A stretch of DNA of 64,000 bases from NCBI GenBank assembly GCA_946902875.1, contig OX336343.1, forward strand, positions 7,181,754 through 7,245,753. The letters are read 5' to 3'. A model generated the notes under the pieces. The model made no database searches. It saw nothing but the letters and a program-made list of their open reading frames with translations, and had not been told where the DNA came from. The position numbers were made by a program, and so were the translations under genes. Below are positions 54,161 to 63,475 of this stretch, piece by piece. The stretch's first letter is position 1; each line of letters opens with the position of its first letter. Source of the DNA: Nematopogon swammerdamellus. Its lineage: Eukaryota > Arthropoda > Insecta > Lepidoptera > Adelidae.

Positions 54161-55504
54161 GGTGTGCAATTTAAATAAATTGTTACACACAAGAAAACAA
54201 AAAAACATATACTCATCACTAGTAGTGATTTCTTCAAGTCAACCTTCAGGTGGACGAGGAGTTAGTGAAACAAAAATAGAAGCAAGTGTGTGCAGACAAT
54301 ATATTATTTCATTATTATTAGAAATCGGTGCAGTTTATTATTGTGTATAATTGCTATATACTTATCTATAATTTTTCACATGTAACCATCTACGTAATCA
54401 TAGGTACAACTATATGTAGGTAAGCACATAAGGCAATTAAGCACTGGACAAAAGCTTCTAAATTGGAGAAGTCCAGGGATTAAAACAAATAAAAAATAAA
54501 TTATACATTTTCGATTGTGGCGTCTAACCCAAAAGTAAACAAAACACAGCTCTGTTTTTATTTTGCTTCATATTTCATTCAACAGGCCTTGTTTACATTT
54601 AATCTCCGAAAAGCTCAATTTGTCATTTTGCTATTTTTTTTTTTGTGCTCCGTACTAAAGTAATTGGAAAAAGGTGTTACGTTAAGGCCTCACTTCTATG
54701 TCTGTCCGTCCGTCGCGCGTCGGTCTGTGCTGTGTGTCACAAACTCCCAGAGCCGACAGGAAGAAGCTACACAGTTGAGTTTGACATAGTTGCACCTGGT
54801 TATCTATCACCCAATGTTGTGGTTTAAATGCAGATAAATAATAATTCCAGAAATAATTATGGCTAAATGTGAACTCAATTAATACGTTACGAACGATTTA
54901 AATATTTTAATCCCATCGAATGATGTGTCTCATAAAAGCTAGTGATCTATAGGAAACCATTACTTACATAAATATATTTTTTAATTTGATAAAATTTCTT
55001 TAAGAAAAAAAAACAAAAAGCCATTGCTTAAATTGAAAAATTATTTCTTGTCCCACCTTAATTATTCCTAAAATATCGAAAAAATTATATCATAAGTTCC
55101 AGCGAGATTGATAAAAAAATCTTGTGTAAATGAAATATAACCACTGGTCTAAAGTTTAGATGAACCTTTCTTATACATTACTTCCGAAAAACATGTCATC
55201 CGACCAAAGGAGCTTATAAGCTCTTTTCAAATTGAATGATGCCTGTGTTATATGGCTCACCTTATAGTCTTATGATGACCGATACGCGAGTGAGGGGAAT
55301 CAGCACATTCATATATTATCTAGTCTTGTCTAGTCACTAAAGTACTTGTAAAAATATGTATAAAAAAAAATACCCTGCGAAGTTTCTTGTCGGTTTTTCT
55401 TCGTGGGTGTAAACCAACCGGATATAACAAATTGTGACAAGTTCGAGTGCAATCTAACTGCCATATGAATGATCAATAAACAATACAACAATACAATACA
55501 ATAC
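54161..55504. other. Unassigned DNA with a dispersed-repeat piece (54640-54860)
   Basis: 54640-54860 contains TATGTCTGTCCGTCCGTC, CACAAACTCCCAGAGCCGAC and AGTTGAGTTTGACATAG, typical of the repeats with TGTCTGTC cores. Otherwise AT-rich, no gene. Confidence 0.45.
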
Positions 55505-55825
55505 ATACCTTCATAATATGTACATTCACATACAAAGAGTGCATTAAAATATGTAAATACACAATATGTACATTCACATACAAAGTGTGCATTAAAATAT
55601 ATAAATACACATGTACCTTCACATACAAAGTGTGCATTAAAATATATAAATACACATGTACCTTCACATACAAAGTGTGCATTAAAATATATAAATATAC
55701 AATATGTACATTCACATACAAAGAGTGCATTAAAATATGTAAATACACAATATGTACATTCACATACAAAGTGTGCATTAAAATATATAAATACACATGT
55801 ACCTTCACATACAAAGTCTGCACTA
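55505..55825. repeat. Minisatellite, 45-49-bp unit, about 7 copies
   Basis: Units contain TTCACATACAAAG, GTGCATTAAAATATATAAAT and ACACATGTACC or ACACAATATGTACA. Two length variants alternate in blocks, implying secondary duplication of several units. A 175-codon minus-strand open frame is a by-product of the in-frame repeat and not a credible protein. Confidence 0.95.
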
Positions 55826-56181
55826 GATTGAAGTACCAAATCACAGAAATAAATCAAACGGAGCGGAAGCTAATAGAAGCGGGGTGGAGTGTGCAGGGGT
55901 TAGGGGGGACGGGGGGAGTGAGTCCCATTCCCGGAGCCAACTTGTCCTCTCGTTGTCGCGTCGAGTCCATACAATAATGAGAGCAGTCGTGACACGTTGC
56001 GTTTTCTTTTGTTGGTTCCTCGGCTCGGAGCAGAGCACTATTTCACTAGAGAAAGCGTTCAGTTTCTTCGCTATTGTCTGAGTTGTTTTTGCTGAGTGAT
56101 TATTTACTTATTTCGCTGGCTTAGACGCAATCTTGCAATCAAATTACGAGTCATGAAAATGTCTACGCCTGAAATTAATTT
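55826..56181. other. Unassigned DNA
   Basis: GC-richer at 55870-55960. No gene recognised. Confidence 0.4.
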
Positions 56182-56533
56182 GTCAGCCTCGGTAGCTCAG
56201 TAGTGCGGTCGCTCGTCTGTCGGTCGTGATCAGTACTTGGATGGGTGACCGCTCGACCGTTGGAGGCTGACCGTGATTCGGTTTATGTGTAAAACTGTAG
56301 GTCGCATCCCTTATTACCTTACTAGGTTTAACCCGCCCGGGTTGGTACCACCGCACTGAATTTAAGGTCTGTTGAAACGACTATGTAGGTAAATAGTTTG
56401 TGTTATTCGTCCAGTTCAGTGTTAATTATGTAGCCGGCACAACCGAAAGTAACCACTGACATGGCACCTAGTTCACCAAGGTGTATGTAGTAGGTGATGT
56501 AGCCAAAAGTGTCAGCTTTCATTTAAAAAAAAA
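56182..56533 (+). mobile_element. SINE-A copy 11 (full length)
   Basis: GTCAGCCTCGGTAGCTCAGT (A box), TGATCAGTACTTGGATGGGT, GACCGCTCGACCG (5S-like, upstream half lost), TTGGAGGCTGACCGTGATTC, core TACCTTACTAGGTTTAACCC, GGGTTGGTACCACCGCACTG, then CACTGACATGGCACCTAGTT, a shortened hairpin and GTGTCAGCTTTCATTT with an A tail. About 7% or more diverged from other copies by eye (rough). Confidence 0.92.
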
Positions 56534-57103
56534 CAACACCGATTACTCTATAAGGTATGTATTTATGTATGTAAGTTATTGTAATAAGAATTTAAATGCG
56601 CCCGACCTTACGAGACATCGAGGTGCATACGAGACATTAGCAGGCGTGTGGTGTGTCCGATGCTTGCTCTTGTGCTGAATGCTTCCTCTGTTCTCGCATA
56701 AGACGGCTCTTCACGTCCGGTCCCGCTCGACGTTGCCTCGCTCGCGCGTCCTGTTCAGCTGACGCTTTTGTTTCAATGTCCCATAATGTCTGACACCGCC
56801 TACACTTGCCCCCGCTTACACGGCGCAGCGCAACCTCTGCGATCACGTCTGCAGGCGTAACTTAAAATAATAGAAGAGTTATTCGCAGCCCCCCCTTCTA
56901 AACCGAATGCTTTTGGGCGTCGACGGCTCAACAATCCATGCTGACGGCGCCAAGTGTCTCGCGTATCAATAAAAAAATAAATAAAAAATAATCAAGCAGG
57001 TAAAAAGTCATGTGACTTCATTCTCATCATCATCATGTTCGGCATAAGATGGTACATGTATCCGTTGTATGTCGCGCATGTGGAATCGCGATTAGTCCGT
57101 ATT
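56534..57103. other. Unassigned DNA
   Basis: Moderately GC-rich at 56640-56850. No gene recognised. Confidence 0.4.
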
Positions 57104-59510
57104 TTTGGATCAGTCGGCCCACACGACCCAAGAGAATTACTCACATGACACCTAGTTCCGACAGGACATAGGCGTATTTGGCTAACATCACGTGTGCAGT
57201 AATTAATGTAATTGGCTAACATCACGTGCGCAGTAACTGATGTATTTGGGTAACATCACGTGCGCAGTAAGTGATGTTTTTGGCTAACATCTCGTGTGCA
57301 TTATGTGATGTAATTGACTAATATCACGTGCGCAGTAAGTGATGTAATTGGCTAATATCACGTGTCCAGTAAATGTTGTAATTGGTTAACATCAAGTGTG
57401 CAGTAAGTGATGTAATTGGCTAACATCAAGTGTGCATTGTGTGATGTAATTTGCTAATATCACGTGTCCAGTAAATGTTGTAATTGGCTAACATCAAGTG
57501 TGCATTGTGTGATGTAATTTGCTAATATCACGTGTCCAGTAAATGTTGTAATTGGCTAACATCAAGTGTGCATTGTGTGATATAATTTGCTAATATCACG
57601 TGTCCAGTAAATGTTGTAATTGGCTAACATCAAATGTGCATTGTGTGATGTAATTTGCTTATATCACGTGCGCAGTAAGTGATGTAATTGGTTAATATCA
57701 CGTGCGCAGTAAGTGATGTAATTGGCTAATATCACGTGTGCATTATGTGATGTAATTGGATAATATCACGTGACCAGTAAATGTTGTAATTAACTAACAT
57801 CAAGTGTGCAGTAAGTGATGTAATTGGGTAACATCGCGTGTGCATTATGTGATGTAATTGGTTAATATCATGTGCGCAGTAAGTGATGTAATTGGCTAAT
57901 ATCACGTGTGCATTATGTGATGTAATTGGATAATATCACATGTCCAGTAAATGTTGTAATTGGCTAACATCAAGTGCGCAGTAAGTAATGTAATTGGCTA
58001 ATATCACGTGTGCATTATGTGATGTAATTGACTAATATCACGTGCGCAGTAAGTGATGTAATTGGCTAATATCACGTGTCCAGTAAATGTTGTAATTGGC
58101 TAACATCAAGTGTGCAGTAAGTGATGTAATTGGCTAACATCAAGTGTGCATTGTGTGATGTAATTTGCTAATATCACGTGTCCAGTAAATGTTGTAATTG
58201 GCTAACATCGCGTGTGCATTATGTTATGTAATTGACTAATATCACGTGCGCAGTAAGTGATGTAATTGGCTAATATCACGTGTCCAGTAAATGTTGTAAT
58301 TGGCTAACATCAAGTGTGCAGTAAGTGATGTAATTGGCTAACATCAAGTGTGCATTGTGTGATGTAATTTGCTAATATCACGTGTCCAGTAAATGTTGTA
58401 ATTGGGTAACATCGCGTGTGCATTATGTGATGTAATTGGTTAATATCACGTGCGCAGTAAGTGATGTAATTGGCTAATATCACGTGTGCATTATGTGATG
58501 TAATTGGATAATATCACGTGACCAGTAAATGTTGTAATTACCTAACATCAAGTGTGCAGTAAGTGATGTAATTGGGTAACATCGCGTGTGCATTATGTGA
58601 TGTAATTGGTTAATATCATGTGCGCAGTAAGTGATGTAATTGGCTAATATCACGTGTGCATTATGTGATGTAATTGGATAATATCACATGTCCAGTAAAT
58701 GTTGTAATTGGCTAACATCAAGTGCGCAGTAAGTAATGTAATTGGCTAATATCACGTGTGCATTATGTGATGTAATTGGATAATATCACGTGTCCAGTAA
58801 ATGTTGTAATTGGCTAACATCAAGTGCGCAGTAAGTGATGTAATTGGCTAATATCACGTGCGCAGTAAGTGATGTAATTGGCTAATATCACGTATGCATT
58901 ATGTGATGTTATTGGATAATATCACGTGTCCAGTAAATGTTGTAATTGGCTAACATCAAGTGTGCAGTAAGTGATGTAATTGGATAATATCACGTGTCCA
59001 GTAAATGTTGTAATTGGCTAACATCAAGTGCGCAGTAAGTGATGTAATTGGCTAATATCACGTGCGCAGTAAGTGATGTAATTGGCTAATATCACGTATG
59101 CATTATGTGATGTTATTGGATAATATCACGTGTCCAGTAAATGTTGTAATTGGCTAACATCAAGTGTGCAGTAAGTGATGTAATTGGCTAATATCACGTG
59201 TCCAGTAAATGTTGTAATTGGCTAACATCAAGCGTGCAGTAAGTGATGTAATTGGCTAATATCACGTGTCCAGTAAATGTTGTAATTGGCTAACATCAAG
59301 TGTGCAGTAAGTGATGTAATTGGCTAATATCACGTGTCCAGTAAATGTTGTAATTGGCTAACATCAAGTGTGCAGTAAGTGATGTAATTGGCTAATATCA
59401 CGTGTCCAGTAAATGTTGTAATTGGCTAACATCAAGCGTGCAGTAAGTGATGTAATTGGCTAACATCAAGTGTGCAAGTTTTATTTAGGGAACGCTTCAA
59501 TTTAGCAACA
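57104..59510 (+). mobile_element. SINE-A copy 12 with its 3' hairpin expanded into a satellite
   Basis: Upstream flank 57104-57178 aligns with the SINE-A 3' body: ATCAGTCGGCCCACACGACC, CACATGACACCTAGTTCC, GGACATAGG. It leads straight into GGCTAACATCACG, the start of the array, at the position where SINE-A has GGCTGACATCACG. After the last unit (about 59465) the text GTGTGCAAGTTTTATTTA resembles the SINE end GTGTCAGTTTCCATAAAA. The array therefore lies in place within a SINE-A copy. SINE copies do not normally contain more than one hairpin unit. Confidence 0.7.
57179..59480. repeat. 34-bp satellite, about 67 monomers, higher-order structure
   Basis: Monomer: GGCTAACATCACGTGTGCAG, TAAGTGATGTAATT. 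Each preserves inverted arms ACATCAC and GTGATGT in its best copies. Variants alternate: AATATCACGTGTCCAGTAAA with TGTTGTAATT, and TAACATCAAGTGTGCAGTAA with GTGATGTAATT. A long block at about 57770-58030 recurs at about 58519-58770, shifted by 748 bases (22 monomers). Many monomers include CACGTG, and nearly all include ATTGG. Confidence 0.97.
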
Positions 59511-60018
59511 TCAATATTGAAGATTCAACATTTGTGTGCACTTGGCGACAATAACAAATCTATCCTTTTGGATTCTCTGTCCGCAAGATATGATAGAGGA
59601 CGACAGCGGAAGGCGAAAAGATAAATCAGAGGCGCTCCATCTCCCGGTCTCACTCGCGATATTTTTGTACAAAACGACAGTTGAGTATCGTTTTAAGGTG
59701 GAGTGGCTACGAGAAGGAGACGTCGTCGTGCGGTGAGAGGTGGTATTTGGACTTGTGAAATATCGCTATAGGTCGTATGCTTAAAGAAATTATGTAATTA
59801 TCATGGTTTGATGACTTTCACACAAAGGCTTAATACAGATTTCTCTGTTTCTTTATCTTGCTTTCTTGTGCACACATTTTTATTGGGCTCACTTTGGTGC
59901 GGTTGGGTTCAGTTGGATTTGGTTATATTGGTTTGGTTTTCGTTGGGTTCGATTGGGTTATCAACCCAATCGAACGACATGAATGACATGACTTAAATAC
60001 TTCCATACAAATGTAATT
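59511..60018. other. Unassigned DNA
   Basis: Open frame 59536-59736 has no motif. GGTTGGGTTCAGTTGGATTT-type GT-rich text at 59895-59970. No gene recognised. Confidence 0.4.
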
Positions 60019-60119
60019 GGTGCACTGACGTGGCACCAGGTTCATCCGGTGTTATGGGCTGACATCAGGGATGTTGTAGTTGATGTAGCCAACCGTGTCA
60101 GTTTCCATAAAAAAAAAAA
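60019..60119 (+). mobile_element. SINE-A copy 13 (3' end only)
   Basis: TGCACTGACGTGGCACCAGG, TTCATCCGGTGTTATGGGCT, GACATCAGGGATGTTGTAGT, TGATGTAGCC, AACCGTGTCAGTTTCCATAA and an A tail. Preserves the single 34-nt hairpin. Confidence 0.9.
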
Positions 60120-61243
60120 TTGTGAAAACGTAAAAAAAACTTTTGTTTCATACCTGGATGGACAACTAGGTCCAACTAGGTCAAGATGTATGTATATTTA
60201 TTAGTATATATTCTATATATTGAGTAATGTATATGTATTAACTCAAGTATGGTTTTTATTTAACTAGCGTGTATTATTATTAAGTATTCTTATTATTATT
60301 TAATCTTCAATTCTCACGCTCAGCTCTTATGCTACTACCTACTTACATTCCACTAAGTTTATTAATCGAATCTCAAAAATCAAAAGGTTCACTGTAATAA
60401 ATCTCTGTAAGGAATAAGTCCACCTTTGCACCTTATGTACATTTTCAAATGTACTTATTACTGTTGAATGTTTATTGGACCAATAAATGATTTTCTATCT
60501 ATCTTCAAATATCTGTCCATAGTTGTATGTAAGCACTATTTATTATAGGTTCCATCCCTCCCTTTAGTCTTCCCGGCTTCACTGAACTTTCGATTGAATT
60601 CCGTTGATCAGTGATCAGATGAGCCATCTAACAAAACAATCAACCTAGCATGTTGCTCGCACATCTCTGCTTAACTTGCTTCTCCCTATTGTTCGTACGA
60701 CGCATCTCCAAAGGATACGCGTCATCAACGCGGTCGTCGCACCCAAACAAACCTTTTTTTTTTTTTGTTTATGACGTGGAGTGTAACAGAGCAACATTGA
60801 AGGAAAACTGTTGAGATGTTCGGAACAAATCTGCGGACACATTATCCATAGTTACCTAGTATACAGAGCATTATTATTATAATTTTTTTTCCAGTGACAT
60901 GTATCTCGGATATTTTAGAAACATTAAAAATGTTAAGTTACGCATAATTATAAGATTAATTTTTTTCATGAAAATATTTATTGTATTTCATTCAATGCGC
61001 TCAATGTAATGGTGTGATGTGATGTGAGCATAGTTAGATCTTATAACATAAATATAGTTATTTTAAAGTGTTTTATGATGAATGGTATTTGTAATATTAT
61101 TTTTTTTATTGTAATTTTATTAATAAATTGCTTATTAAATTGGTATATCTGTTGTAGGTAGGTAGGTATAGGCTAGTATTTTATTTTTATTATATAATTT
61201 TTGGCAAGATGGTGGTCGAATAGAAAATGTATTTAGTTGCTAT
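60120..61243. mobile_element. AT-rich DNA with a LINE 3' end (60395-60515)
   Basis: 60395-60515 ends GACCAATAAATGATTTTC, TATCTATC: plus-strand LINE terminus with (TATC)n tail, sharing internal text with 14015-14090. A 12-T tract is at 60752-60766. The remainder is unassigned. Confidence 0.45.
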
Positions 61244-61796
61244 GTTATGGACCAAGTGATTAATGCGGGCATTATATATAATGCCTGGGCATTATGAATA
61301 ATGACAAGTCAAATCGGGCCAAGTGATGAATTGTTAGCTAAACTTCATTATGAATACTGCTACGCTATCGTCGGGCAATTTGATAATTTGGCTACATTCG
61401 GCAAGGCGCGGGCGCGGGCGCGGGGATAGAACATGTCTATGTTTATTGGACCTAGTTCGTAGGTATGAGGTTGACAGGAAAGAGGTATGGGTGAATGTTT
61501 TGGTGGTTTAAAAAAAATAACCAGGGTTAATTTATAGAATTAACCCTAACCTAATGTTGAGGCGGCGCAGGTTTTGACATGAGGGCTATTCGTAGGTTTC
61601 ATTGTCGGACATTAAAATAATCTTAAATAAAACACGTATTTTTATTATCCTGCCCAATACGAGATAGACATTATTCATAATGCCCGGGCAATTTAATTAT
61701 TTCAACAGTTATTATCATATTGCCCAGCCATATTGGGCATTATTCAATATGCCCGGGCATTTTGCATAATGCCCAATTAATCACTTAGTCCATAAC
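61244..61796. mobile_element. TIR MITE rich in GGGCATTATTCATAATGCCC-like dyads
   Basis: Terminal inverted repeats GTTATGGACCAAGTGATTAA (left) and GTTATGGACTAAGTGATTAA (right end in reverse). Subterminal self-complementary themes such as GGGCATTATATATAATGCC, ATTATTCATAATGCCCGGGC and AATGCCCGGGCATT recur near both ends. An inner palindrome AGGGTTAATT-TATAG-AATTAACCCT is at 61524-61548. No transposase frame. Confidence 0.8.
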
Positions 61797-62469
61797 AACT
61801 ATATTCGAAAAATTTTATTTAAGAAATCTATTATTAGCTAATTTGACACTGTTCGATAGTTTATTATAACTTGATATATGTTGCTGTTGATTTCTTTAAC
61901 AAATAGATAAATAAATAAAATAAATAAATAAATAGTGGTTACTTCTTACTTTCAGTGTACGTTCAGACAGGGGAAGTATCTCTATGGCCACGAGGTACAA
62001 ATTTTCGGTGCAAATTCACACAATGCTATTGTTGTCCAAGCAGCGCAGCGGCGAGCGACATTGCGCGCTCCGGAGGTAATAATCTGCGGTATGTGTAGGC
62101 ATGATATTTACGGCTAAGCTCGGCCAGGCGACCGAAATTTGAAGGCTCTATAATCGTATTATGCAAGGCTGGGAGGTAAAATCATAAGCAAAATGAAGAT
62201 GGGACGATGTAGTATTAGGGCTCGGGATCTTATCGGAATTACGAAATGAGCGTCATTATCATAATTTGGAAAAAACATTTTAAAAATATTTTAATTGATA
62301 TTGCTAGTGGCCGCTAAACATAAATAAATGAAGCTGTTATTTTTGCATTATAATTTTTATTGCTTTTTATTATCACGTTTTCATCATATAATATTTACAT
62401 TAATTCTTTATATATAATTAAATATTAAAAATTTACAAAATTTATATATACACACAAAAACAAACACGG
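61797..62469. repeat. AT-rich DNA with (AAAT)n at 61902-61934
   Basis: AAATAAATAAAATAAATAAA-type microsatellite, likely a LINE tail. No gene recognised. Confidence 0.45.
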
Positions 62470-62741
62470 CATTACCGCCGGCGGCGGCAGGAGGCAGGCC
62501 CCCAAGCGCGTCGGCGGCGCCGGCGGGTGCAGGCCGTGGCTACGGAGCTCCCCGAGACGACGCGAGGCAAGCTACGAGCGATTGGTGGTCGACTAGACTC
62601 GTAGTCCAGCACGCGTTTTATTATTATTATAAAAACCTTTTCGCACTACTTCGCCTCATACGCCCATGTCGTAGCAGTGCTACGAACACCCCGTCTGCTC
62701 TTGTCGTAGCACTGCTACGCGGCGTAGCGTACGAACTAGCC
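62470..62741. promoter_or_regulatory. CpG-rich block and two CGTAGCA-N-TGCTACG hairpins
   Basis: 62470-62600 is strongly CpG-rich (CCGCCGGCGGCGGCAGG). Then CGTAGCAGTGCTACG at 62670-62684 and CGTAGCACTGCTACG at 62705-62719 are near-perfect short dyads 35 bases apart, followed by GGCGTAGCGTACGAAC. They may be the end of an unrecognised DNA transposon. No ORF motif. Confidence 0.35.
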
Positions 62742-63120
62742 TTTTTTTTCATGAAAACTGACATGGTTTGGCTACATCACCTACAACATCCGTGATGTCA
62801 GCCCATAATACCGGGTGAACTAGGTGCCATGTCAGTGCTTCCCTTCGGCCGTGCCGTCTACACTGAACTGGACGGAAAACACCAACTATTCACATAGCCG
62901 TTTCGACCAAAGTTTCATTCAGTGGGGTGGTAACAACCCGGGCGGGATAAGCCCTACCACCTAGTAAGGTAAGAAGGGAAGGGACCCACAGTTTTACGTG
63001 GAATCCGAACCACGGTCAGCCGCCATCGGTCGAGCGGTCACCCATCCAAGTACTGACCGCGCTCAGGGTTGCTTAACAACAGTCGACCGACCGCAGCACC
63101 ACTGAGCTACCAAGGCTGAC
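62742..63120 (-). mobile_element. SINE-A reference copy (full length): chimeric tRNA/5S head
   Basis: On the minus strand from 63120: GTCAGCCTTGGTAGCTCAGT, GGT (tRNA-like A box, 63112-63099). Next GTTAAGCAACCCTGAGCGCG, GTCAGTACTTGGATGGGTGA, CCGC (63077-63034) closely follows the 5S rRNA internal control region (A box, intermediate element, C box). Then CGTGGTTCGGATTCCACG (B box in a perfect hairpin), the core (GGTCCCTTCCCTTCTTACC, TTACTAGGTGGTAGGG, TTACCACC), the CAGTTCAGTGTAGACGGCAC region, the 34-nt hairpin GGGCTGACATCACGGATGTT, GTAGGTGATGTAGCC, and ATGTCAGTTTTCATGAAAAA. GTCAGCC at the 5' end is complementary to GGCTGAC just before the B box, enclosing the 5S part. Non-coding. Confidence 0.93.
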
Positions 63121-63369
63121 AAAAAATCCTACGCCCCACAAATGATTGGCTAGCATTATATCATGTGGTATCTTCGTTAGCTATGCAATACCTTAAAATG
63201 TTGGCTTTAATTGAATATTAAAAAAATTAAAGCAACCTTTAAAATGTTCGTAATTCATACGTACACCGCTGTTGTATGAACCAAAAGATACGAGTAGGCT
63301 TAACTCTGGAACGCTCTACCGGCCCACATATTTCCCCCCAAGTATAGAGTCGGGTCCTTCAAGATGAGG
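63121..63369. other. Unassigned DNA
   Basis: Nothing recognised. Confidence 0.4.
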
Positions 63370-63475
63370 TCGGCATGGCATTCGCAACCCCCGCGTACGA
63401 CCGGATGTCCATGGGCGTCGTTAGCCACCATTATGGGTGGCTCGGTGCCACAAGTCGCGCTTTATATAAAAAAAA
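63370..63475 (+). mobile_element. Repeat 'Y' 3' end, copy 3
   Basis: GTCGGCATGGCATTCGCAAC, CCCCGCGTACGACCGGATGT, CCATGGGCGTCGTTAGCCAC, TTATGGGTGGCTCGGTGCCA, CAAGTCGCGC, then an A-rich end. Best preserved copy. Confidence 0.7.

Noticed and set aside
55330..55857. 175-codon minus-strand open frame
   Set aside because: It is produced by the 45-49-bp minisatellite at 55505-55825; the repeated Tyr/Cys/Phe peptide is an artefact of repeat translation, and the frame is also open in another register.
56637..56846. Minus-strand open frame of 69 codons with Arg/Gln-rich sequence
   Set aside because: No family motif, no homologous copy in the window, and the sequence is in a GC-richer patch where open frames are expected.
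57179..59480. CRISPR-like array
   Set aside because: Units are 34 bp with no unique spacers; they are contiguous head-to-tail copies with higher-order blocks in a eukaryotic context, hence a satellite.
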